From Baylisascaris procyonis (taxonomy: Eukaryota; Nematoda; Chromadorea; Rhabditida; Ascarididae), in NCBI GenBank assembly GCA_037389465.1, contig JAZARR010000199.1, positions 248,001-312,000 on the forward strand: a DNA stretch of 64,000 nt, in the 5' to 3' direction. Made by a program: the position numbers and the translations under genes. This document shows, one piece after another, positions 39,547-50,887 of this stretch (position 1 is its first letter; each line of letters opens with the position of its first letter). The notes beneath the pieces are model-generated. The model did no database searches. It saw only the letters and a program-made list of their open reading frames with translations, and was not told the origin of the DNA.

Positions 39547-42500
39547 ATGAATCCGATCACGAATATTCGCAATCAGAATAAGATCACCGCACGTGAACTA
39601 CAACTTGGCGTTGTTGGTGGCAGTGGTAAATCATGGCACGATAAATATGCAAATTCGGCGTGGATTTATATTGGCGGTCTACCATATAATCTCAACGAAG
39701 GCGATATTATTACCGTCTTCTCACAGTTAGCCCCATTTCGTTGTTTTTTCTTCGGATTAGCCTGTCTTTTTGCCTTATCACCCCTGACTGTCTCATCAGG
39801 CCTTAATTATCTTATCAGTTATGCTCAGTGTTTTTCTGGACCAGTTTGATTCAGCCTCGCTAATTTATAATTTTCTAATTTCTAACATATTGTTTTTAAT
39901 GCCCTAATATTGGAAACTGATTAATAAAATAGTGTCTTTAATGGACGGGTTTTTTCAAGTTGTAATTGCTCTAATGAGATGTACGTTATTTTCGCTGAAG
40001 TTAAGCTATTCCTAAATCTCAAATAGTTGTCCATTTTTCTAATTTTCGAGGAATTTTGTCACCCAATCTTTTTGAGTGGTAGAAATATTCAGAGGACCAG
40101 TGCATAGTCGTGGATCACATTTGAGATCGTGAACTGCTTGGTGTGTGCTGTGTTGACGGGGGTAGCAGATGAAGCATTGGTAATTAGCATATTAGTTACC
40201 TATAGGGAATTAGACAGGTTTGCTTCGTAAGAGCTATATAAACAAAAGAAGGTTAAGGGTTTGTATATTTGAAAATAGTTTTGTTTTTTAGATATGGAGA
40301 AATAGTGAACATCAATTTAATACGGGATCACAAGACAGGCAAATCGCGAGGCTTTGCCTTTCTATGCTATCAGGATCAGCGTTCAACAGTGCTTGCTGTA
40401 GACAATTTTAATGGAATCAGGGTTGGTTGAGTAGCATCTGACTTATTTTGGCAACATCTGAATCCACTTCGACAATAGTATGCGTGGTAGAATCTCTGTT
40501 TATTTAATTTTTTATTTCTTTATTTTTGCTATTTTTTTGAAGATGTCATGGGCAACATTCTTTGTTGCGCATTAAGCTAACAACAAGAAAAGGTGACGAA
40601 TTGGCAGTCGGGCGTTAGGGCACACTATGCTGGTTTAGCTTGCTGCTATTCCCTTAAAGATTGAATTTTTTGCTTTATATTACCTTTTTTTAATTTCTAA
40701 TTGTAAAGACCAATTAAAGAGAAACTCAATTATGTCACTTTTTTTTTCAATGCGCAGGCTACGACAGGGTTGCTTCTTGTACTCATAACACGCCTACCCA
40801 TATTTCTGTGAAAATTTTAGCTTAAGGAAACCCGAGCGACGCATTAAAATCATCGTAGTCCGAGACGGTTAATGATCGCTGCAGCAACACGGCGTAAAGT
40901 GGCTGGAATTTTGGATACCTTTTTAGTTATTTCAGGTGTTTGTACGATGCAGGTGGCTAAAGTTCCTTTCCCTTCCATATTCGCTTTCACTCCAAATGAA
41001 GGGGTGATCATTTTCCCCCTCTTTGTTAATTCACATCCATTCATCTTATGTTATTGCCCAGAAGATCGTCGTCTCTGTTATCATCTTTCTATCATTCTTC
41101 CTGCTGTTATCTCTTTAAAGCTTTGCACAAACCTTCGGAGAGGAAATTACGAGACTTGAGCCCTGTTATCGGTCTTGTATGGTGTAACAAGTGAGTAGCA
41201 AGCGACGTCGTGATTCCAGCATCTGGTTTCCGCTTTGGCTACCATTCTCTTATTGTGTTTCCCTCGCCCAACAATCACTTCCACCACCTGATTAGCAGTA
41301 ATAGGGTGTTACCTGAGTTCAATGCCGAACGACTAGACACGTTTTATGTTCGCACTCTCAAGCAGTTTAGAAGAAAATTCTTTAAAGGAAATCCATTGAG
41401 CAGGCGTCCTGCTGTGACCATAAAGCTTTCGTAGGTGCTCCTGTTTTTAGTGCATACAAGTCAGCAGGAGAGTTCTCCTGTCATGCTAAACTAATATATT
41501 TAAAATTTCCACCCATCGGCTATAATTCTTACTAATTCTTACTGCAATGGCGAATAATAACTAGTGGGTAAAAATATGGTGAATGATAACCTAATATGAG
41601 AGCTGTTCAAGAGACTTTAAAAACATCAAGACAGGTGCACCGGCGTTTGTGATTACCTTAAAACGCTTGCAGAATAGGTTTTTTTTTAAAGCTTTCCCCG
41701 GCACTGTTGTTAACTAGGCGGTCAGTCGACCATGTAAAAATAATTAGATATCTAAATTATTGTTTCATGAATGGAGAGATAAATCCGCCTGACGAACCTA
41801 GTCAGTACATAGCTGCGGTTTAAGTTTGGCGCTGGTTGAGCAGGAAGTTTATTGCTAAGCTGTGCGACTTTTTTAAAATGTTGTAGAATTTTTGGGAAAA
41901 AGGGAGCGGACTGACGCATCTTCTCACTTACTTTTTGGGGAGCCTTAGTGAATTATGCTTTGAATTATGCTTATAGTTGTTGAAACGGGTCATACGTGTG
42001 GATCATGTCGAGGAGTATAAAGTACCCAAATATCGAGAAGATGTTGATGAGGAGACACGACGTTTGTGGGAGGAAGGATGTGCTCCTAAACCGATCAATA
42101 TCGATCAAGGTTGGTTGAGTATCGATCGATGTGGCGATGATCTTGAAGAAGCATAGAGCTTCAGCATCAAAGGAGATGAAAATAAGGATCTTAAGTTGAA
42201 GAATGAGAATAAGAGAAGGATGTTAAGTTGACCTTCGACAGTACTTTTTATAGAATAGTCATTTAGAACCGAAAAGCGTGCTAAATGAGGTTTTGTTGAT
42301 GCTATAGAATATTAGCTTGATTGAGCGTTTCGACTCTCATAATGCATTTTTGAAGGTGGATCAGTGCTGGAACCTGGTCAGGTTATGCAATCTTGCAAGG
42401 AAGAAAGGAAACATAGTTCTTGCACATTATTATGGCTTTGTGCAAGATGTTGGACATTTTGGTTGGCAGATGTCTCTTTTTCTAGCCGAATTTACTTTCT

Positions 42501-43401
42501 TCCATCATCAGTTTTGGCTTGTATCATTCAATGAGCAAACTGTTACCTGTGAAATGATGTGTATGAAAGCGTTAATTAAATATGTCCATTAATTGATTCA
42601 AACAGCGTGTTTATTGAGAACTTGCTTGATTTTATTTTGCAGGGAATGAAGAAGACAATGAAGGCTCAGTAGAGCGTTTCAGGAAACGATGCAAGGTAGA
42701 CGAGGTAATTTGATCGTCTTTCTTTATGATCATTCGTTGGTATGCGCAACATAGGACGCCGGATATAAAAATCAGCTCTTTTTCTTATCTTGAGACTGAT
42801 AACAAGAGACTGAGAAAAAGTCTGATGATGAAAAGTTTTCCCTTTTCATCGGACATTAGCAACTTTACAGAAACACATAGAATGACTATCGGATAATTGC
42901 AAGAGCGAAAAGAAGCGGCTATAATTTTTGACAACCCTCTCTCAGTTGGTCGTTGTTCATATAAAGGCTTGTTTTAATGGGAGAGGGTTATGATAGGGAA
43001 AATTGATTATTCGTTACTATAGCATTGGTGGAAATGAATAAAATAATAATCATTGCTTGAAGGATGGGGTAATCGAACTCAGCGATGAAGTTCGCATACA
43101 AATAAAGAGGGAGGAGAAGAGGGCAAAGAAAGAGGCGAAGCGAGCTAAGAAGGAAAGAAAACGTGAGAAGAGAGAGCGTAAGCGCCTGGCTGCCGAGGAG
43201 GGTTCGCCTTTTGCATCGAAGGAAGAAGGAGGCGATGAGGGCTCGTGGAAAGGGCAACGAAAACTTATCGACGCAATGCCTCATAATGTTTGTCTTTTAT
43301 TTGTTTGTTGTTTTATGTTTTGTTTCTTTTGGTCGTTAAATTTACGTAGTATCGGCCGTTGTGAGATTGGATTACTTTTCAGGTGTATATTATCTTAGAT
43401 G

Positions 43402-43451
<50 letters not shown>

Positions 43452-45004
43452 AACAAATACCTCAGGTGTTCACAAAGTTTATCTCAAAATTTACGAACAA
43501 AGCTAATTGCTTGTTTCATTGCCGAAGGGTCTCGTCGTCGTCCTTTGCAAGTTGTTAGCTCTGCTGAGCATAACTTTTTCTGCCTGCCTAGATTAGAACA
43601 AATCATGAAAATATAGCTCGTTAGTTTTTATAGTGTAGCGATTGTCCGCTAATAAAAAATCGTTGAAATGAAAGGATTGCACGGTGAAAATGCCGGCAAC
43701 TACCTCAGTCTTCGAATGTATTGGCAGAAAAGTAGATTTTCCTAGTTCTTTTGGCCTGCTGTGTAGGTGGATTCTTTTCGCCCTAGCTTGTAGACTGTGG
43801 GGTGAAAATCCACTTCCATTTTTACTGCTTCTTCCTCTCCTTAGTGTCTTCATATACCCACTCATAGGTAAAGCACGATAGGATTCCGATGACTTTGCTA
43901 GCACTCCTCAGATAGCATAGCCAAGAGATCAATTATTTCAGCCATTCCCCTTCAGTTTTCCTCAAGCTCTGTATCTGCTGACGGAGTGCTTGCTTGCAAA
44001 TCAGTTGTGATATTGTCGAACTGATTGACATAAGGTGAGAAAGACGAGCGGCATACTCTGACAGGAGAGCTAATAATGCCTTCCCATTCAGTATGATGCA
44101 TAGAGTATCCGTTTCAGTGTACACTTCCTTAAGATATACGTTCCCCATTACGACTCTGGTGAACGCAGTATATTGGTGCTCTGAGCAAAATGGAATTTTA
44201 CGCTATGCAAAACTGCTTTCAGGAGCTGCGAGTTCTAATGTGAAAGTATGGCGTTGCTCTTCTGTTTTTAATAGAAACTCTGGGACCTTAGATTGTTTGC
44301 ATCTTGATGCGTGCCATCTTGCATGTCAGGAAAGGTAATGGGAGTTGGGTATTGTAATATGGAAGTACCCACTCTTACCTTTCTCATGGTGCATAAATGT
44401 TGGCACTCATAATATCTTTAAGAATAGTTGCACTCGAGTAGAATAGAATGCCTTTAGGGCGATAAAGGAGTTTATATTTGAGCTGAATAGAAGAAATTCG
44501 AGTCGACAAATACTCTTCATATTGTGCTGGAGAGAATTTGAACGAGAGGATTATTGCAATTGCGAATGAAGTTTTATGAATTGTGCTAATTTTTTTTTTT
44601 TTGCTTTTGTTTTTTCATGAATTCTAACGCTTCATTTAGAATATTTCTTATGAGATCTCAAAACAATACTTTTTGAATAATTGTAATGTTTTAATTATAG
44701 GAATTAGTATACAGTATATAATTTTTGTATATTAAAAGTTGGTAGTTCATTCAACTACACTTCATGTTTCTTTTAGGATGAAGACCTCTATGGGTCGAAT
44801 GAGCACTTCAATTTTGGCAAGCCAGAGAAAGAGCTTCCAGCTTTACCGACGCATAATCCAAGACCCGATTTCGAGAAGGCCGATTGGAGGGACATTGAGA
44901 TGTGGAAGGCGATCAGAGAGAAGGAAAAGCAAGAGAAGGGTGAGGCACAAAGCACATGGAAGGAGGAGGAGCACTATTTGCCGAGCAGGTTTCGGAGGGA
45001 CTGA
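39547..45004 (+). CDS. rbmx2: RBMX2/Ist3-like RNA-binding protein
   Basis: This is a six-exon gene: 39547-39725, 40292-40421, 41977-42109, 42643-42704, 43063-43287 and 44777-45004 (TGA at 45002). The 318-residue product has one RRM. RNP2 (WIYIGGLP) is at residues 39-46 and RNP1 ([10 protein letters not shown]) at 77-86. The family-typical start (MNPIT...ARELQLGV) and [14 protein letters not shown] follow the RBMX2/yeast Ist3 (Snu17) pattern. That family acts in the RES complex of activated spliceosomes and helps retain and splice pre-mRNA. A Lys/Arg/Glu-rich helix lies at about 183-212, and a conserved acidic tail ([15 protein letters not shown]) ends the protein. Exon 5 has a GAAG acceptor, and its 3' edge (gtttgt donor) is the least certain. 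The gene is complete and intact. Confidence 0.92.
43403..43447. repeat. (TA)n microsatellite
   Basis: This perfect TA repeat lies in the last intron of the RBMX2-like gene. Confidence 0.95.
43593..44148 (-). CDS. Candidate antisense ORFs nested in RBMX2 intron 5
   Basis: Two minus-strand frames lie in the last RBMX2 intron. The first (43933-44148, 71 codons) starts [20 protein letters not shown] and continues into a leucine- and serine-rich helix ending in KTEGEWLK. The second (43593-43904, 103 codons) is basic and contains [16 protein letters not shown]. The first looks like real coding sequence for a small helical protein, but I do not recognise a family. I could not find a convincing splice joining the two. 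They may be parts of a nested gene or chance frames. Confidence 0.25.
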
Positions 45005-47524
45005 ATGATCCTGTTCACCGAGGTAAGTTATTGTGGGAGAGGTGTTCCCCACTTGTTACCTGAGGTTAAGGCAGCGCATTGCTAAGCTAAGTGGTCTAAT
45101 CTGAGGGTTCATTGTGTTCAGCTCAAGACGGCGTTCTTTCATTCACAGGTCATCGCAATCGCATATCATGTCATAATCGTTTTCAATGACGTTCAATGAA
45201 CTTCCCCCCATAATACTAGTAATTGAGGTATTTTTGCAGTACTTTAGGCAAAGGTTCATTTTAGTGTTACACGAAGTCTTGCTTGATTGCATAATCTTGC
45301 ACAAAATGTTGCTTTATTGGTCGATGTAAATATTATCTCTGTTCGTCATCTGCGTAATTAGTGACGCCAACGTCTGCGCAGTGAGCCTCAGGTTGTTCGA
45401 GGTTGTTTGTTTTTTTATCAGGAGCACTAGAAAAAGTTGATATGACGGATGCTTTGTTCTGTAGGATTCCTAGAGCAGATATAAGTGTAGAGATTTTGTG
45501 GATTTGCTGCTTTCCACTATTGCTTATATGTTCTAAGGGTTGTCCCCACCAATACGGACACTATTCTGAAGCGGAATTTGCATTCACCGGTTAAATGATA
45601 AACGAATGGAGGAGTTTATTGCGGTAACGCGATATGCAGATAATATGCAGGGGAAGATAAGGTCAGTATGAGCTGCTGAGAGCCGGAGTTGAACATTTAT
45701 AAGACTGATGGCAAGTTTATATAAGTTGTGCATATGATAGATTCATATCTGATCTTGAAGTAAATAGTTACGATGTTGATGTGATATGAGTTTAAATGCT
45801 AAACGATCTGAAAAATAATCACAAAAACGCTCGCAAAACACAATCACCGTGAATAGACGTCAAAAGAGGATTCAGTAGGTTAGCAATTTATAAAAGCGCA
45901 TTTTAAAATAAAGTGGACAACGTTGCTAATGCATTCAGCCGTCAAAAAATGGAGTGATTGGATGAAATGACCAACTAAACAAAAGAAGTGACCAAATTGT
46001 AGATGCAGATCGGAATAATCGATCAATGAAACATAAGATATTCACATATTAGATTGAGGTTTTTGAATATGCAAGTCGCCGCATTAGCATGTTATTGGTG
46101 AGTCAATATGAGAAGGATAAACTGAGCATTCAAGGAGGAATTTAAATTGGTAGAAGGGATTTGTGGTGGTATGGGGGTCGAAACCCTCTAGACGTACTTG
46201 AAGGTGGGGGAAATTTTGTATTTCACTAATTGTGGCAAAAAGTTTATTCGAAGTACATACGATTCTTAATGTAAAACTGTTGAGCGCGATATCTACGTAC
46301 AGTTTTTCTGATGAAGATGTGAGTTGTGGATATAGCGATTGCTAGTCGTAATAAATTCAAACGTACTGTCGAATGGAATGCTAAAGAGTCATGTTCAAGA
46401 TAGCGGACAAGGTCTACTTTCAGGCAACGATGTTCTAATAGCCGAGGTCGAAGATCAGCAAGCGGATTTGGTGATCACGTTGAAATGTTCTTAGGCGTAT
46501 ATTGCGAAAATATCAGAAATAGGATCTGATGATCAAGCAGGCAGGCTTGCTGAAGGAGGGGTGAAGATTCGCCGCATGAGTTTGATGGTGATGTTTAAGC
46601 GCTTATGTTCCATTGCCCATAGAAGAGTTCGGTCGTTTCCTACGCTATTCCGCTCACCCTCCCCTCTCCCCCTTCCCATTCTGCGACTTTCCACCCTCCC
46701 TTCTGAACTTCGCTTGGCCGTCTTGTCGTTTACATGTTTTCAACATTTTACTTATAAATATTTGGTTCGTGAGGTTTACCTAATGATGTTCGTGGTCACC
46801 ACCAAATGAGTATCCACATGACTGGTTGATTTCGCCATGCATCAGAAATGATGCTTGTTCCGGTGAGGATGTGCAGGCCTCTTTTTCGAGAGTTGCCCTT
46901 GTACGGCGTGAGACGTCCGCAACGGAATACCTCACTAGCACGCTCAACGTTCCTACGGGCCTAGTAACGACGATTCGGCGCGCCTTCCCGGTTTTTTCGT
47001 GTTTGGGAGATTTCAAGCTGCAAAGTTTTTTGGGTTCCGAAGTGATTACCTTTGAACCGGTTCGTTTTTTCTGCTGTTTCTCCTCGTCAAACGGAAGCAC
47101 GTATCGTTCTTATTTTCAGTCGTATCCTCTTTATTTGTCCAATTTTGGCATCCCACAAAAGTTCGGATTATTAATAGTGATGAAATCCTATTCATATTGC
47201 GCTGTTGCTCTCTTCGCCAAACTTCTATTTTCGTTGTCATATTCATCCTCTGTTGTTCATATTAGTAGAGATGGGTGAAAACGTCCTGAATCAATTAGAC
47301 GTTTATTCACCCATTCACTCGAGAACGCGCAAGAGCAGGTGCTTTCTAAATGTGAAGTAAGCAGGAAGGGGTTCTTTATGAGGTTATAGAGCTTACGTCA
47401 TGAAAACTGAAGGCCAGGTAAAAAACGCAAGCATGAAAGCAAGGTAGATAGTGGCACCCATTTTGTTTGTTCAGTTATTATCATTGAGCACGGTAAATGC
47501 CACTTCGTAGGGGACTGTTTCTAT
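45005..47524. other. Spacer after RBMX2
   Basis: This 2.5-kb stretch has no recognised gene. A GC-richer patch at 46780-47278 is open in two frames. The minus frame encodes a basic peptide (RRIVVTRPVGTLSVLVRYS). The plus frame is 150 codons long. Neither resembles a known family. Confidence 0.5.
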
Positions 47525-49529
47525 CGCGATAGGATGCTTCCTTCAGTTTGTTTACTTTTATCGCAATGTTTTCCCTTGTTTAGTTCGTCTGACTACCCTC
47601 AGGAGGTGGATTTCGTGCGTAAAATCCCTTCCTCGGTGCATCAGATCCCTGTTCGCTCATTTGGAGATATTGTTTGCATCTGGCATATCATTACCAGTCC
47701 ACGTCCTTACAGGTTTTTGGTGCCGCACTGATTTGAACCTTAATGATCCCTGTCCTAAAAATTCAAAGAAACATGCTTAATTTTGCAGCAAACCGTACTG
47801 CCAGGTGAATTTCCACTAAACTCTATTCGAATCTCTAGGTCATCGTATGTTAATTAACGTTCGTGTTAGTCATTGTCCTTTTTCTTATTTTCTTGCTGGT
47901 TTGTTCGCCGATTTCCGGTATGCAAATATATTGAAACATTTTCAATCGTTTTTTTATTTTTGCTTTGTTTTATATAATCAAGCATTTCACTTGTGCGCTT
48001 TCAGTTCTGCACATCTTTACATTACTGGTTTCTGACTACCTTATTTCATCGCCTCCTATGGTTTCTTCGTTCTTAGTTAATTTAAAATTGGTCGTCGCTT
48101 CTGCCAGTTTTTTGGTGATAACCGGTGAATTGATTTCAGCGAACCATTCAGCTGGGAATTCATTCTTCTACTCGTAGTTTTCAGCAGTCTAATGACGCCA
48201 TCCCTTGAGTAATTTGCCTTGGCCTAGCTGGCTTAACTTAGGAAATTGGTGCATCGGGTAGCTGAGACATATCATCCTTTTATTATCTATGATCGATTAT
48301 TTTAAAATATTAGTGACGAACAGAGTTTCCTTCACATAATCCATAATATCACGTTCTGTAGTGGATGTATAGAATCATTCTGCCGGAAGCATTGCACTAT
48401 CCATTCAAATGCTTATAACCGTTGTTATGAATGGGTGGAGGTTATTGCAGTAGTTGAAAGCCTTCAAGTATTTCTTATGCTCCTTCTCAGTGATTCTATT
48501 CGAATGTACTCGACTGTTATCTGTTTTTTCTGCTGTCACCGAATATCGGAGTAGCTTCAGTGAGCTATGGCTCCGACCCTCTGGCGTCTGGGTTAAGTAC
48601 GGTCCGATCGGACGACGGGCTTTGCAACCGATAGTGGTTGTCCGACTCGTGGCGGAGAAGTCATATGGATTCCCTACTCTGCTAAGGAAATGTAAGCAAC
48701 TGAGGGAACTTCTAACCTCGAGCTGGTTAAAGGTGGGTGGAGGCTTGGATCTTTTACGCATTTTTAAGCGCGCTGATCTGGCATGCGGGACGTTACCAGC
48801 CCTCAGGCAATTTTCGTGATGGTCTCAAATTCTCCTTATATGAAATGGAATCAGCGACATTTTTGCTTAGCATCATGAAGGCTGGTGGAGGGTGGGAGTG
48901 GGGGATGACGTTGTCGGGATAGAGCACCACAGAAGGACAAGGCCTATTGAGTGAAGCGCACATCATCATGCCTTGAGGTTTCTCATTGAGCGTTTTTTTC
49001 CATGTAGGGCGTTGTTTTTTTTGCCTTAGGCATGATAAGCTTACAGCCCGTAGGCCACATCACACCTGAGGGGGAACTTTTGTTTATACGACGTAGAGGA
49101 ATTTGCGATCGCTATATGCGTAATCATATGGTGCACGGGTAGTTTCTTTGCGTGGTAAAGAATGGTACGGTGGTGTTCCTGTAACCCAGAAGGAGATTGT
49201 TGGTTCTGGAAGGCGAAATTTTGTGATCTTCTATGCAGCGACCGGGATCATGAAATATTGGGAAGCACCGGGCCATAATGATGTAGCGGCACTATCGCAG
49301 AGAACGATGGTACCCCGGTTGGGAACCGCGAACGGAGCTGAGCTCGTGCTGCACGTTGCGTACGCACCACTACCGTACTCTGCGCTCTGCAAGCGAATAT
49401 TAACGCCCATCACAGAAGCTTGAAAACTTGTAACAAAACAGGGGATTTTTTATCGTTCAACTCAAAATATTAAGTCATGTCCCATGCAAAATTTCAGCTG
49501 AATTGAAGGAGGCTAAGTGCACTTGCTGG
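47525..49529. repeat. 2-kb direct duplication, copy A
   Basis: This block matches 57891-59771 almost base for base over its length, at an offset of 10,366 and then 10,371 bases. Differences seen are an ATG to GCG change near the left edge, a 5-base indel at about 47590, a few substitutions, and 128 bases (49185-49312) present only here. The block carries a three-exon gene model and ends inside the left arm of a foldback element. Very high identity implies recent duplication, gene conversion or an assembly artefact. Confidence 0.95.
47534..49142 (+). CDS. Three-exon gene model, possibly secreted, unknown function
   Basis: The exons are 47534-47712, 48561-48732 and 49008-49142 (stop TAG at 49140). 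They have GT-AG borders (gttttt, gtgggt donors; cttcag, tgtag acceptors) and matching phases, giving 161 residues. The start MLPSVCLLLSQCFPLFSSS resembles a signal peptide. Later segments include RSFGDIVCIWHIITSPRPYS, WLRPSGVWVKYGPIGRRA and GHITPEGELLFIRRRGICDR. I do not recognise a family. A minus-strand frame of 118 codons overlaps exon 2, so the coding strand is not certain. An open frame in another phase just after the stop (KEWYGGVPVTQKEIVGSGRR) suggests that the original gene may have been longer and is now broken. Confidence 0.4.
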
Positions 49530-49676
49530 ATGGTTTCTGTTAGATGTTTTCGAGTTCTCCTGATGGGCGTTAGTATTCGTCGCAGAGTGCAGGGTACGGT
49601 AGTGGTGCGTACGCAATCTGGAGCACGTGCTCTTCTCCGTTCGCGGTTCGCAACCGGGGTACGATCGTTCTCTGCA
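49297..49676. mobile_element. Foldback MITE-like element, copy 2
   Basis: This is a 380-bp element. The left end is GCAGAGAACGATGGTACCCC followed by CGAACGGAGCTGAGCTCGTG. The right end is the reverse complement, through TCCGTTCGCGGTTCGCAACC to GATCGTTCTCTGC. The left arm is about 230 bases and the right arm about 130 bases, so the right arm is shortened. No coding capacity is present. It is the same family as 3566-3934 and 59556-60050. The 3' edge of duplicated block A falls inside it. Confidence 0.85.
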
Positions 49677-50515
49677 ATTGTGTGGGATGTACTATGACTC
49701 TCTGGGAGCAAAGTGATCGTGTTAGGGTATGACGCTTCTTATGGTACTAATTGAAAAGAAATAATCATCGGAACTGTCTGAATCTTGTTTAAGTTCAGTT
49801 TTCATCTACCTATCATTTACATGCTTTTTCAGACATACAACAAGACTTACAAGTGAGACGAACCTAATTTTTTTATCCTATAGTGTTTCTGAAAGTACAC
49901 CGGGTAGCGCTAGACCTCGGCGGGTGATCTTAATGTTTATAAACCGTTAAATGATCGTGCCTAAGGTCTCCAATTGCGAAAATATCTTTGCTTTTCTGGA
50001 AACTGGCCAAATTTATGACGTCGCAATTTTATTTTGGAAACTGGCCAAATTTATGGCACCTCAACATTTCCCATGATTAAGGCTTGATCAAGCAACTAAC
50101 CTCAACAAGTATTTCCTCAAGCTTGGTATTCAGGTTGTAGCTTTTACATTTCAATGTATGATATTATTGTTTAATGCTTCGAGTAAGAAGCTATTGAGTT
50201 GAAAGAGTTCCGTTGAACTAAGGTGAATTTTCAGTACCTGGCCGTAATATTGAAGTTTTCGTTGTGAAGGCTGTAAATATCTGTTGCAGGTTTATTTATC
50301 TCTTGATACCGATAGTTGATTTCAGGCGTCTGAGATTCCCTCTGCTTCAAGATCTATTTTGTTTATTAATGTAGGCCACACTATTCTGTTTTTCTTGTCT
50401 CGTTATGTGCACAGTGCAAAAAGAGCAAATCTAGATAAAATCTCGAGCGTTCCTATCTGATTAAAAAAAAAATTATGGTAATTTTTCAGAAATATATGAT
50501 AGTACTAATTTTCAG

Positions 50516-50782
50516 GTGGAAATATCGATTTATATCTTATGCTTATGTACGGGTGGTCCACTCAATATTATCTCATTTATACGTTCCAGTCGGCTGTACA
50601 GGAATGATCAACGAAATCGTACAAAAAAAGTACACTACTTCCGAAAACTCGATGGCCACCGAAGAAGATTTCGAAATTGCCGAACACCTCGTAATGAAAT
50701 TTTCATAACAAAATTCGCCAAATTTTTTGAATCGCAAACGTTAGTCGATAAATTCGGCAAAAATTCATCAAAGAGCAATTGA
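50516..50782 (+). CDS. Possible exon of a rhodopsin-like receptor
   Basis: After an attttcag acceptor a frame of 88 codons encodes ISIYILCLCTGGPLNIISFI followed by a basic stretch beginning RSSRLYRNDQRNRTKK. A hydrophobic segment with GGPLN and then a basic loop is like transmembrane helix 1 and the first intracellular loop of nematode rhodopsin-like receptors. No further transmembrane exons were found nearby, and the frame ends in a stop after KSSKSN unless an internal donor (gttagt near 50741) is used. It could be a gene relic or chance. Confidence 0.2.
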   Translation: MEISIYILCLCTGGPLNIISFIRSSRLYRNDQRNRTKKVHYFRKLDGHRRRFRNCRTPRNEIFITKFAKFFESQTLVDKFGKNSSKSN

Positions 50783-50816
50783 GCGCTTCTAATCGAAAAA
50801 TCATATTGGAATTCAT

Positions 50817-50887
50817 AAAATAGAAAAAAGAACTATTAAATTATAAAATAAAAAAAGAACTATTAAATTATAAAATAGAAAAAAGAA
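50817..50887. repeat. Short tandem repeat, ~28-bp unit
   Basis: About 2.5 copies of an AAAATAGAAAAAAGAACTAT-type unit of 27-28 bases, with very little divergence. Confidence 0.8.

Noticed and set aside
48405..48761. 118-codon minus-strand frame in the duplicated block
   Set aside because: It overlaps exon 2 of the plus-strand model, which has matching splice sites on both sides. The minus frame has none that extend it. Kept only as a caveat.
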